Assembly: GCA_963788015.1 (NCBI GenBank)
Contig: CAWBEY010000003.1
Span: forward strand, 124,001 to 188,000
Source: JBBRHH01 sp963788015
GTDB taxonomy: Bacteria > Planctomycetota > Phycisphaerae > Tepidisphaerales > Tepidisphaeraceae
DNA length: 64,000 nucleotides
Reading direction: 5' to 3'
Shown here one piece after another: positions 1 to 10,694 of this stretch. The notes under the pieces were generated by a model. That model had not been told where the DNA came from, ran no database searches, and worked only from the letters and a program-made list of their open reading frames with translations. Position 1 is the stretch's first letter. Every line of letters starts with the position of its first letter. Position numbers and translations under genes: made by a program.

Positions 1-218
1 AGCAGCATCTGAAGCAGCAGGAGCAGATTACGGCGGAGCTTTTGAAATGGTGCGTTAACCTGAAGGTCCTGAATAGCTTTCTTCCACAGGAATGTGGACG
101 AAACAGGATGCTCGCGCATGCGAAGCTTGAGGAAATAGAGGAGCAGGAGAACCGGGACGGCGAGGCCGGCGGTGATGAGGGCGGCGGCGGGGGAGAGGAA
201 GCCGGGGAGCCAGGACAT
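1..218 (-). CDS. BatA-like N-terminal membrane domain protein (partial, cut by window edge)
   Basis: The ATG at 216-218 opens a frame that runs off the left edge (72 codons seen). It begins MSWLPGFLSPAAALITAGLA, then a hydrophobic stretch ending in LLYFLKLRMREHPVSST. A short hydrophobic leader, an 'xPxLLxLYFLKLRxxxxxVSST' signature and a second hydrophobic run (LLLLLQML) are the hallmark of the BatA/aerotolerance-regulator N-terminal domain found at the front of large VWA membrane proteins. It lies 86 nt after ccoS on the same strand, so it may be co-transcribed with the oxidase genes. The rest of the protein (expected VWA domain) is outside the window, so only the N-terminal domain call is supported. 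Confidence 0.72.
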   Translation of the reverse strand, partial: MSWLPGFLSPAAALITAGLAVPVLLLLYFLKLRMREHPVSSTFLWKKAIQDLQVNAPFQKLRRNLLLLLQML

Positions 219-304
219 TTAGTACCCCCCTGCCGGAAGCGATGGATGCAACGTGCCGCACGGTCATGGTCGAATTCCTTTACGGGAATTCGATTGTAGG
301 CAAA

Positions 305-496
305 TCAGGTTCTACGTCGATTGGGGGCGGGCGCGGGCGCGGCGGTAGGGCCGGGAACCTGGTCGTCGAAGAGGGCGCGGTAACGCGGGGTGTCGAGATC
401 GTCGAACTGGCCTTTGCGGACTGACCAGAGGAAAGCGGCGAGGGCGACGCCGGCCATGGTGATGGCGAGGGGCAGGACAATGAAGATCACTTCCAT
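305..496 (-). CDS. ccoS: cbb3 oxidase assembly protein CcoS
   Basis: A 63-residue protein with one N-terminal membrane helix (about residues 3-25) followed by WSVRKGQFDDLDTPRYRALF, the conserved CcoS pattern in which the juxtamembrane segment is followed by a 'GQFDDL(D/E)TP' box. Known CcoS proteins are needed for heme and copper insertion during maturation of cbb3 oxidase. The ATG at 494-496 overlaps the end of ccoI by 10 nt and has a GGAGG seven bases upstream inside ccoI, indicating translational coupling. It is the last gene of the oxidase operon. The tail is proline/alanine-rich and poorly conserved, as usual in the family. Confidence 0.93.
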   Translation of the reverse strand: MEVIFIVLPLAITMAGVALAAFLWSVRKGQFDDLDTPRYRALFDDQVPGPTAAPAPAPNRRRT

Positions 497-2964
497 GATC
501 GGCCTCCGGTACGGCTGATGGATGCGACGGCGAGGGAGAGGACGGTGGCGGAGCTGATGGGCATGATGATGGCGGCGATCAGGGGAGTCATGAGGCCCGC
601 CGCGGCCAGAGCGCCGGCAATGAGATTATAGGAGAGGGAAACGAAGAGGTTGCGGCGGACGGTACGCATGGTGCGGCGGCTCATGTCGAAGAGATGGACG
701 ACGGGGTCCAGGCCCGGGCGGGCGATGTAGACGTCGGCGGCGGCGAGGCTGGCTTCAGCGCCGCCATGAACGGCAATCCCGACGTCGGCCGCGGCGAGCG
801 CGGCGGCGTCGTTGACGCCATCGCCAATCATGACGGTGATGGCGGAATCGTTGGGGTGGTGGGCGCGGTTGAGCTTGTCTTCGGGGGTGAGCTGGCCGAA
901 GGAATCGTGCTGCGGGATGCCAACGCAATGGGCAACGTGGCGGACGACCTGGGAGGCGTCGCCGGAGAGGATCTGCGGATGCCAGTGACCGGAGCGGAGG
1001 TGAGCAAGGGCGGAGGTGGCTTCGTCGCGGATGCGATCGCCCAGGCCGGCAACGGCGACGGCGGTGTCGTCAACGGCGAGGATGACGGCGGTGGCGCCCT
1101 GCCGCTCGAGCTGGTCGGCGGCGAGTTTAATGGAGTCCGGGAGGAGAATGTTGTGGCGGTGGAGGTATGGGCGTGATCCCAGAAAATATTGGAGATCGTC
1201 GATGGTGGCGCTGATGCCGCCGTCGCCGGCTTCGACAATGCCGGCGAGGTGGGTGCGGACGTGCGCGGATGCTTCGCGATCGGCCAGGGCGTCGTGGAGG
1301 GCGCGGCCAATGGGATGGTTGGATTTTTGTTCCATGGCGGCGACGACGGACTTGAGATCGTCGGGTCCTGTCCAGCTGACGAGCTGCATTTTGCCTTCGG
1401 TGAGGGTGCCGGTTTTATCCAGGAGGAGGCGGCCGCCGCGGGAGAGGCGTTCGAGGACCGCGCCACTTTTGACGAGGATGTCGCGGCGGGCGAGTCGGCC
1501 GATGGCGATGGCGATGGTGAGCGGGGTGGCCAGGCCCAGGACGCAGGGGCAGGTGACAATGAGGAGGGCGACGGTATGGTCGATGGCGGCGGGGATGCTG
1601 TGTCGGCTCCAGAAGGCGAAGACGCCGGCGGCGGCCAGGGAGATGATCACGATGAACCACCGGCCGACACGGTCGGCGAACTGAACGATCTGGGGTTTGT
1701 CATGAAGGCCACGCTCGATGAGGGTCATGAGCTGGCCGATGCGGGTGTCATTGGCGACTTTGCTGACGCGGACGCGGACGAGGGAGGTTACGTTTTGCGA
1801 GCCGGCGTGGACGACGGAAATTTCCTGGATGGTGACGGGTTTAGATTCGCCGGTGAGCAGGGCCTGGTTGACGCTGGAGCGGCCCCAGACGACAACGCCG
1901 TCGGCGGGGAAGAGATCGCCACAGCGGACTTCGACGATGTCGTCGATCTTGAGAGCTTCGATCGGGGATTCCAGCACCTCATCGCCGCGGACAATGCGGC
2001 AGGAGGAGGGGGTGAGGCTGAAGAGGAGGCCGACGGCATCGTCTGCGCGGCGTTGCTGGCGGTATTGGAGGAAGCGGCCGACCAGGAGGAGGAAGACCAG
2101 GACGCTGAGGGAGTCGAAGTAGATGTCGCCGCGTCCGGCAAGGACGTTGACGAGGCCTGCGATGCCGCCGACGGCGAGTGCCAGGGCGATGGGGACATCG
2201 AAGTTGGTGGTACGCATGCGGAGGGCGGCGAACGCGCCGCGGAAGAAGGTTGCGCCCGGCCAGGCCAGGGAGATGACGCCCAGAAGGGCACTTAGGGCGC
2301 GGAAGAAGAGGCGGTAGCGGGCTTCCATGTGGCCGACGTCGCCGGCGTAGAGGGCAAGGGCCAGGAGCATGGTGTTGCCCATAATCGCGCCGGCGATGCC
2401 GAGGTGAACGATTCGCTGGCGTGTTTCGCGACGGTGGATCTGCTGGCTGGAGGCGCCGCGGGCGGGATGGGGGGTGTAGCCCAGGCGGTTGAGTGCCTGG
2501 GCGACGCGGGAGAGGGGGAGCTTTGCGGTGTCCCAGGTGACGCGGACGGTGGCTTCGCGGAGGCTGAGGCGGGCTTCAATGACGCCGTCGAGAACGCGGG
2601 GAAGGCGCTCGACAAGCCAGACACACGCGGCACAGGTGACCCCTTCAAGGACCAAATCGACGGTGGCCGCGCCGTCGGGGGATTGTTGAACGTAAAGGCC
2701 GTGGAAGGCAGGCGAATCAAAGGAGGCGAAGCTGCTGGCGGCGGGGCTGGCCGGGTGCAGGGGAGCTTCGGCGGCTTCACGGAGGCGGTAGTAGGATTCC
2801 AGGCCACAGGCGTGAAGAGTTTGATAGACCGCGCGGCAGCCGGCGCAGCAGAACTGCTGGGAGGCGGCCGGCTCGATGAGGCCGGCCGGGACCGGAAGAG
2901 AGCAGTGGGCGCATGCGGCGCTGGCGGCATGGGGCGGCGTGGAGATGGTGTCAGTTGGCGTCAT
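487..2964 (-). CDS. ccoI: CcoI/FixI copper-translocating P1B-type ATPase
   Basis: An 825-residue heavy-metal P-type ATPase. From the N-terminus: a cysteine-rich metal-binding module (CAHC at 18-21, CCAGC at 39-43), an HMA domain with CAAC at 111-114, membrane helices, the actuator TGES at 371-374, the transmembrane CPC at 472-474, the phosphorylation motif DKTGT at 516-520 and the hinge MIGDGVND near 725. The double cysteine-rich N-terminus is typical of CcoI/FixI, which exports copper needed to build the CuB centre of cbb3 oxidase. The frame stays open upstream to 3258, but that part is proline/serine-rich shadow of the preceding gene. The ATG at 2962-2964 fits, overlapping the upstream stop by 14 nt. 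No frameshift is visible. Confidence 0.95.
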   Translation of the reverse strand: MTPTDTISTPPHAASAACAHCSLPVPAGLIEPAASQQFCCAGCRAVYQTLHACGLESYYRLREAAEAPLHPASPAASSFASFDSPAFHGLYVQQSPDGAATVDLVLEGVTCAACVWLVERLPRVLDGVIEARLSLREATVRVTWDTAKLPLSRVAQALNRLGYTPHPARGASSQQIHRRETRQRIVHLGIAGAIMGNTMLLALALYAGDVGHMEARYRLFFRALSALLGVISLAWPGATFFRGAFAALRMRTTNFDVPIALALAVGGIAGLVNVLAGRGDIYFDSLSVLVFLLLVGRFLQYRQQRRADDAVGLLFSLTPSSCRIVRGDEVLESPIEALKIDDIVEVRCGDLFPADGVVVWGRSSVNQALLTGESKPVTIQEISVVHAGSQNVTSLVRVRVSKVANDTRIGQLMTLIERGLHDKPQIVQFADRVGRWFIVIISLAAAGVFAFWSRHSIPAAIDHTVALLIVTCPCVLGLATPLTIAIAIGRLARRDILVKSGAVLERLSRGGRLLLDKTGTLTEGKMQLVSWTGPDDLKSVVAAMEQKSNHPIGRALHDALADREASAHVRTHLAGIVEAGDGGISATIDDLQYFLGSRPYLHRHNILLPDSIKLAADQLERQGATAVILAVDDTAVAVAGLGDRIRDEATSALAHLRSGHWHPQILSGDASQVVRHVAHCVGIPQHDSFGQLTPEDKLNRAHHPNDSAITVMIGDGVNDAAALAAADVGIAVHGGAEASLAAADVYIARPGLDPVVHLFDMSRRTMRTVRRNLFVSLSYNLIAGALAAAGLMTPLIAAIIMPISSATVLSLAVASISRTGGRSWK

Positions 2965-3713
2965 GACATGGGGCCTTGGGAGAGGGAACGCTGGTCGTGC
3001 CTTGGACGTGCTGGGGATGAATGCGGGCCAGGAGCGTGGCCGGGTCGAGCAACAGGCGTCCGCTGAGAGTGAAGAGGCCGGCGGCCAAGAGGGCGATGCA
3101 AGTGAGGATGGGGGCTTTGCGGCCGATGGGCCCAAGGAAGGCTCGGAGGCCTGCGCCGACGGCGATGAGGGCGGGAAGGGTGCCGGCCCAGAAGACGGCC
3201 ATCGCAAGCGCACCCAGAAAGGGGCTGGCGGTGCCGGCGGCGGTGATGGCGAAGGCATAAAGCCAGCCGCAGGGGAGGAGGGTTGTGAGCAGGCCGATGG
3301 AGAAGGCGCGGAGTCGTGGCGGGCGGTTCATGGCAGCGCGGTGGCCGCGGTGCAGGAGATTGGTCCAGAAGGCGGGGAGCGGGAGGCGGTCGATGTGCAC
3401 GCCCTGATGGCGCAACAGGGCGATGAGGGCGAACACAATCATCATGCCGCCGGCGAGGGCCGCGGCGATGGGGCGGAGGCCGGCGAGCGTGGTGGCCAGG
3501 TTGAGCATGCCTCCGGCGGCGCCGGCGGCAGCGCCCAGAAGGGTGTAGGTGAGGAGGCGGCCGAGGTGGTAGGCCGATTGGAGGGAGACCTGGCGGCGCT
3601 TGCCGGCGGTGGTGTCGCCGGTGGCGATGGCAAGGAACGCGCCGCACATGCCAGGCGCAGTGGAAGCTGCCCAGGAGGCTGGCCAGGAAAATGGCGGTGA
3701 TGAGGGGGAGCAT
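2951..3713 (-). CDS. TauE/SafE-type (UreH-like) membrane protein, one frameshift
   Basis: A six-helix type membrane protein beginning MLPLITAIFLASLLGSFHCA. The family signature 'GSFHCxGMCGAF' is split between two frames at about 3653: the first part reads GSFHCA and the second GMCGAFLAIATG, so a single extra base explains the break. Downstream it has AYHLGRLLTYTLLGAAAGA and LLPCGWLYAFAITAAGTAS, both conserved in the sulfite exporter TauE/SafE-like (urease-accessory UreH-like) proteins that sit next to ccoI in many cbb3 operons. Its exact role is not established; a part in copper or sulfur handling for oxidase assembly is inferred from position. It starts 6 nt after ccoH and overlaps ccoI. Confidence 0.82.
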
Positions 3714-3719
3714 GAGGAT

Positions 3720-4238
3720 TCAGCGTGAGGCGTTATCAATCCATTGGGTGTTGGACTGCACGAAGGATTTGCCGGCGGCGGTAACGGTGAAGTGAAACTC
3801 CCAGAGGCCCGCGTAGCGCATCGGCAGGGTTTCATCGTAGCGGCCGGCGGTGGATTGAGAGAGCGTTTTGGTGTGGGTTTGATCGCCGTGGGCGTGGTGG
3901 AAATAGGAGACTTCGACAACAGCATTGTCGATGGGTTTGGAATCCTTGTCGGTGACGAAAAAAGTGACCCGGCGCTGGCCGGTCGGGTCGATGGTGCTGG
4001 CGGGGAGGATCTGGACGCGCCAGCCCAGATCGTGGCTGGCGCGAAGCTGATCCTGTTCCTGGTCCCAGTGAACGGCCTTCTGGTAATAATCGGGGACGAC
4101 GGCAAAGTGCTTGTCGCGCTCGGCCATGGTGACGGCGATCGACATGAGCACGACGTGTCCGCCGAGGAGCGCGATGATAATCCAGGGCCAGCGGGGATGG
4201 CGCGGGCGGGGTTTTATTGATGTGTCAGGGGAGGGCAT
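3720..4238 (-). CDS. ccoH: FixH/CcoH family oxidase assembly protein
   Basis: A 172-residue protein with one N-terminal membrane anchor (WPWIIIALLGGHVVLMSIAV) and the FixH signature VVPDYYQKAVHWDQEQ, followed by a periplasmic beta-sandwich (DKDSKPIDNAVVEVSYFHHA, then YAGLWEFHFTV). CcoH/FixH interacts with the cbb3 subunits and stabilises the assembly intermediate. Length is normal. The start ATG at 4236-4238 overlaps the corrected end of ccoG by 14 nt, and the next gene begins 6 nt after the stop, so the chain is translationally coupled. The sequence shows no break. Confidence 0.93.
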   Translation of the reverse strand: MPSPDTSIKPRPRHPRWPWIIIALLGGHVVLMSIAVTMAERDKHFAVVPDYYQKAVHWDQEQDQLRASHDLGWRVQILPASTIDPTGQRRVTFFVTDKDSKPIDNAVVEVSYFHHAHGDQTHTKTLSQSTAGRYDETLPMRYAGLWEFHFTVTAAGKSFVQSNTQWIDNASR

Positions 4239-5679
4239 GATCGGCTCCTTGGGAGGTGGAGGGCAGGGTATCGTTGAATGGACCCAGCAGCTGGCAGGTT
4301 CGGTCGATGGAGAAGTTTTCGCCGCTGATCCGGAGGGTGATGTGGCGCTGGCCGGCGGTGAAGGCGGAGGCGGGCGTCAGGACGTGCAGGGGTTCGGTCC
4401 ACATTTGGCCGGGGGAGAGTAGGATGGCCTCCTGGGCGGTGAGGGCGGTGATCCCGGCATCGCCTGAGATGGTGACGCGGAGGTGCTGGAGGGTGTCGGT
4501 GCGGTTGGTGAGCTTCAGGATGAGGATGTTTTCAACCTGGCCATCGGGGTTGATGTGGAAGGTCTGGCCGGGGCGCGGAGGACGACGGCGTCGGCGGGGG
4601 ATTTGGTGATGATGAGGAAGGTGAGGAGACCCAGGAGGGCTAGAACGATGAAGGAATAGATGAGGACGCGGGGGCGGATGAGTTTTTGAGGGGCACTGGC
4701 AATGGAGGCCTGGGAGCTGTAGCGGATGAGGCCGCGCGGCCTGGAAATCTTATCCATGACGGCATCGCAGGCGTCAATGCACTGGGCGCAGCCAATACAC
4801 TCAAACTGAAGGCCGTCGCGGATGTCAATGCCGGTGGGACAGACGTTAACGCACAAGGCGCAATCGACGCAGTCTCCCCGGCTTTTTTCGGAGTTGAGGA
4901 TGGGGAGGGAGCGCTGGAGTCGGCCGCGCGGCTCGCCTCGCTCGACGTCGTAGCTGATAACCAGAGAGTGTTTGTCCATAAGGACGGACTGGAGGCGGCC
5001 GTAGGGGCAGGCGATGAGGCAGGTTTGCTCGCGGAAGAATCCGAAGTTGAAAAGCATGAGGGCCGTGGTGAGGGCCATCACGACGAAGGCGGCGGGATGC
5101 TCGGCTGGGGAGTGCGTGATCCAGTGCCGGAGGCTTTCGACGCCGACAAAGTAGGCCAGGAAGGAGTGAGCGAGATAGCAACTGGCGGCAAAGAAGGTGG
5201 CGTACATGAGGGCGACGCGCCAGGCGGCAACGCGACCGGCGGGCTTGCCGCCAACGCCGGTGCGGCCCATGAAGAGGCGTTCGAGAGGGCGGTACAGAAA
5301 TTCCAGGTAGACGGTCTGAGGGCAGGCCCAGCCGCACCAGACGCGGCCCAGAAGAGCGGTGAGGAAGAAGATGAAGAGCACGCAGGCGATGATGAAGAGG
5401 GCGAAGAGGATGGTGTCGGTGGGGAGGAAGGTGAAGCCCAGGAGGGTGAAGCGCCGGTGGAGGATATCGAGAAGGATGGCGGGCCTGGCGTTGATACGGA
5501 TGTAAGGAATCAGCGTGAAAAGGGTGATCAGGAGATAGGCAACGGCGCAGCGCGGACCAGAACCTGCCCTTCGCGAGACGGGGCTGGAGCCAGCGGCGCG
5601 AGCCATCGCTTTCAAGGGTTGAAAGGACGCGCCCCTGGGGCTGTAGCAGATATTGTTCGGTTTGGGCGGACACGCGCAC
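4225..5679 (-). CDS. ccoG: CcoG/FixG cupric reductase, polyferredoxin membrane protein, two frameshifts
   Basis: FixG/CcoG protein, about 484 residues when joined. It starts MRVSAQTEQYLLQPQGRVLS (ATG at 5677-5679). Near 5545 the frame changes into VAYLLITLFTLIPYIRINARP and the polytopic core with GRVWCGWACPQTVYLEF and ACPYGRLQSVLMD. Two 4Fe-4S clusters follow (CVDCALCVNVCPTGIDIRDG, CIGCAQCIDACD). A second change near 4571 leads to the FixG C-terminal Ig-like domain (GQTFHINPDGQVENILILKL) and the stop at 4225. CcoG reduces Cu(II) during delivery of copper to the oxidase. All cluster cysteines are present. Both breaks look like one-base errors, since each restores the family sequence exactly. 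Confidence 0.9.
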
Positions 5680-5693
5680 ACCTGTTGGGGTTG

Positions 5694-6820
5694 TTATTTG
5701 TCAGACCAGGGGGGAATGACGATGGCTTCTTTTTCAGGAGGTTTGCCAGGACGGTTCTTGCCCCGCAGCGAGGCAACGTAGGCCGAGACACGCACGATAT
5801 CATCGTGATTGAGGAGGGTGCCCCACTGGGGCATGAGGCCGTTCTTGCGTCCCTTGGTGATGACGTCCGGGATGTCGGCGATTTTGCGCACATTGATGTA
5901 GTAGTCGTCGGTGAGGTTGGGCCCGATGAGGCCGGCTCCGCTGGGACCGTGGCAGGCCATGCAGCGGGTGAGATAAATATCTTTGGCAGACTTGAGCACG
6001 CTTGGATCCTTGCTGAGACGAAGGATGGAGGCGGGGTCGGCGGCGAGGGTTGATTTAGCGGCGACGCCCGGCGCGCTTTGTATGCCAGTTGCGCCAAAGA
6101 CACCCGCCGCACTTGCGGGGGCGGTGGTGGGGTTAGAAGTGGGGGCGGCTTGGGTGGCGGCGCTGTGGGACGAGATGTCGCTCCAGGGCGGGATGATGAT
6201 TCCTTCGGGGCCTTTGCCGGGCTTGTTTTGGCCCCGGAGCGATGCGACGTAGCCGGAAACCAAGACGCGCTCGGCGGGACTCAGGCGATTGTCCCAGGCG
6301 GGCATGGCACCGTTGTTTCGACCTTTGCTGACGACATTGAAGATGTCTTCGATGCCGCGGACGTTGATGTAGTAGTCGTCGGTGAGGTTGGGACCAACGA
6401 GGCCGGCGCCGTCGCGGTTGTGGCAGGCCACGCAATTGGACTGAAAGATCGAGGCGCCCATTTTGATGGAGTCGGCATCTTTGCTGAGGCGCAGGAGGGT
6501 GACGGCGTCGGCCTTGATATCGCCGGCGCCAAACTGGCGTTTGAGCTCTTCCGTGGCGGCGGATTCGTATTCCGCGACGGCGCCGAGCTGGCCGTCGGTC
6601 GCGGTGGCGACGAAGTAGTAGAGCCCGGCGAAGACAATGGTGGCGGCGAAAAGCCACTTCCACCAGCCGGGCATCGGATTGTCGTATTCCTGAATGCCAT
6701 CGTAAACATGGCCGGTGAGGGGCGGATCGTTGGCCATGGGATTGGCATGCCAGGCGCGTGCTTCGGCGGGATGGGTTGATCCACATCCAGATGGGGTCTT
6801 GGGAGCATTGTGGTGTTCAT
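5694..6820 (-). CDS. ccoP: cbb3 oxidase di-heme subunit CcoP, probable frameshift near the N-terminus
   Basis: The body reads YDGIQEYDNPMPGWWKWLFA, the CcoP/FixP N-terminal signature and membrane helix. Two cytochrome c domains follow, with CVACH and CMACH heme-binding sites and MP(A/Q)W axial-methionine regions. The open frame begins at an ATG at 6735-6737 with no ribosome site. A better start is the ATG at 6818-6820: it has GGGAGGAGG nine bases upstream and overlaps the ccoQ stop as ATGA. It is in another frame, so a one-base error near 6770 is likely. The two heme domains are unusually alike: both read 'GAGLxGPNLTDDYYINVR...YVASLRGxNxPGK', suggesting internal duplication. CcoP carries electrons to CcoO. 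Confidence 0.92.
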
Positions 6821-7016
6821 GGCCGAGCCTCCTCCCGTGCCTGCGATTCAGGCGTGGTGACGTTGGTTTGAAGGGGCAAACTGGACCAGTTCTGGATATC
6901 GCCGCGCGAGCGGGTCATGGTCCAGATGAGGGCTCCAAAGAAGACGGTGACAAAAATGGCGAGACCGACTTCGGCGCAAAGGGTGGTGTCGATGATGGCG
7001 AAAGTTTGGTTAAGCA

Positions 7017-7017
<1 letters not shown>
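6817..7017 (-). CDS. ccoQ: small cbb3 oxidase subunit CcoQ-like
   Basis: A 66-residue protein with a single membrane helix (about residues 18-34, VGLAIFVTVFFGALIWTM) followed by TRSRGDIQNWSSLPL. Size, topology and position between ccoO and ccoP match CcoQ, a small non-catalytic subunit that stabilises CcoP in the complex. Its ATG overlaps the ccoO stop by one base (TAATG), and its own stop overlaps the best ccoP start (ATGA), so the subunits appear translationally coupled. Sequence conservation in this family is low, and the call rests mainly on size and context. Confidence 0.82.
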
Positions 7018-9406
<2,389 letters not shown>

Positions 9407-9490
9407 GGGGGCCTCGGCTAAACAAAAGATCAAAGGATCGATTTGTCCAGTTTATCGGCAGAAGAAGGGATGGGCAAGTCTATTTCTGAC

Positions 9491-9520
9491 GATTCAATCG
9501 ATATTATGATCGATAAATCG
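9491..9520. promoter_or_regulatory. AT-rich dyad upstream of the cbb3 operon, possible operator
   Basis: Two ATCGAT hexamers (9497-9502 and 9509-9514) separated by ATTATG make a 12-bp-spaced dyad about 90 bases upstream of the ccoN start, in a locally AT-rich stretch unlike the GC-rich surroundings. It does not match the FNR/Anr consensus TTGAT-N4-ATCAA. A regulator binding site is an inference from symmetry and position only. Confidence 0.3.
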
Positions 9521-9682
9521 AGCTCTGTTGGGGACAGAGGAGCATAGAGAGGATTAAATGGTCTTTTATTAAGTTGGGCCCTCAGCGTGGTATCGGTGTG
9601 TGTCCAGCAGGCGATGCGGGGCGATTAGGTTTACCGGAAGTGTGAGCGATTTCGCACCCCGGTTCAGAGACGTGAAATAAAA

Positions 9683-9755
9683 TGGAGCCGACCAGGATCG
9701 AACTGGCAACCCCTGCCTTGCAAAGGCAGTGCTCTCCCAATTGAGCTACGGCCCC
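9683..9755 (-). tRNA. tRNA-Ala (anticodon UGC)
   Basis: The minus strand folds as a standard 73-nt tRNA. Acceptor stem GGGGCCG pairs with CGGCTCC (one G-U), D-arm GCTCAATTGGGAGAGC, anticodon stem-loop CTGCC-TTTGCAA-GGCAG with anticodon TGC, T-arm loop TTCGATC, discriminator A. CCA is not encoded. It is a lone tRNA between the cbb3 operon and a secreted-protein gene; no integrase or att duplication is visible beside it. Confidence 0.96.
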
Positions 9756-9823
9756 TCTAAAGTTTCGTCAGCGACGAGGGGAAGGCATTATGTCAGCGCA
9801 CTGTCGATTGGTCCAGCGACGCT

Positions 9824-10393
9824 CTATTTTATCCCCATCTGAATCTGCACCACATTGTTCGCCGACTCCGCCCCCTCCCAATACAAATACGACTCCCGGC
9901 TCTCCCCCGCCGGCGTCAGCTTCGCCTTCTCCATCGCCCCCATCAGCTTCTCATACGCCTCCCCCAGATGCGCCACAGACCCCGTCAACAGCACGGTCGC
10001 ACATTTATACTCCCCCAGCTTCCGCACCTTGTATTCCCCAAACCCCTGCGTCCCCTCTTTCACCGGCATGCCCACCTGCAACGTAAACGGCTTGCTCATG
10101 TCCTCCATCCCCACATAAATAAACAGCGGCCCACCTGCCCCATGCGTCTTCCCCTCCTCCACTGACTTGAGCAACCCGGGCAGCAACTGCTCCACCGTCT
10201 TGGCAATCTCCTCCAGCGTCGTCTGGCCGCTCCCATATAAATAAGTGATCGCCGGCAGCGTCTGCACGTGCATCTCCCCAATCAAATAATCCGCCGGCCG
10301 TGTCGCTGCCCCCTTTCCACCCTCCGCCCCCATCGCAAAACCCGCCATCATCACCCCAACCACCGCCACCATACAAGCCATTCGCAATGCCAT
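9824..10393 (-). CDS. secreted GyrI-like effector-binding domain protein
   Basis: 189 residues: a hydrophobic signal peptide (about 1-22, ending AGFAMGA), then a domain resembling the GyrI-like/AraC effector-binding fold. Features are an early YLIGEMHVQTLPAITYLY strand, FIYVGMEDMSKPFTLQVGMP in the middle and a C-terminal SRESYLYWEGAESANNVVQI, the acidic 'W-E' segment that closes the ligand pocket in this family. Such domains bind small hydrophobic ligands. Here there is no DNA-binding part, and export is predicted, so the ligand and role are unknown. The start has GAGGAG five bases upstream. It stands alone. Confidence 0.68.
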   Translation of the reverse strand: MALRMACMVAVVGVMMAGFAMGAEGGKGAATRPADYLIGEMHVQTLPAITYLYGSGQTTLEEIAKTVEQLLPGLLKSVEEGKTHGAGGPLFIYVGMEDMSKPFTLQVGMPVKEGTQGFGEYKVRKLGEYKCATVLLTGSVAHLGEAYEKLMGAMEKAKLTPAGESRESYLYWEGAESANNVVQIQMGIK

Positions 10394-10694
10394 GTTGCTC
10401 CTCGTTTAAAACTTCCAGGCTTCCATGTTACGCCCCGCCCATCCCAAGAAAAGCAACCACATCAATATTGTTCTCCGCCATTTCCCAAAATGGCTGGCGC
10501 TGTCCCGGTAAATGTCGGACCAACCAATTGAAACCCCCGCCGCCTAATCCACCCGTCCATTTCTCCCGAAAACCCAGTTGAGGGTCAGACGATTCGCTCC
10601 CGCATCGTTTCGTGCAAAGGGCAACCTACAGGGCGGGTCAGCCATCGTCTTTCACAATTCGCCTCCCCATGCGGGAGGCCTGGAGGAGGAGAAA
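10394..10694. other. intergenic region between divergent genes
   Basis: About 300 bases between the GyrI-like gene and the surface-protein gene, so both promoters should lie here. I see only the ribosome site GGAGGAG at 10683-10689 for the right-hand gene. No repeat, RNA or convincing -35/-10 pair is recognisable. Confidence 0.4.

Noticed and set aside
1189..2295. A 368-residue plus-strand frame inside ccoI
   Set aside because: Acidic low-complexity antisense shadow of a clear P-type ATPase.
2965..3258. Longer ccoI starting at 3258
   Set aside because: The extra 98 residues are a Pro/Ser-rich translation of the overlapping TauE-like gene in another frame; the metal-binding N-terminus begins at 2964.
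9421..9440. FNR/Anr box before ccoN
   Set aside because: The minus strand reads TTGATCTTTTGTTTAG, which lacks the ATCAA half-site.
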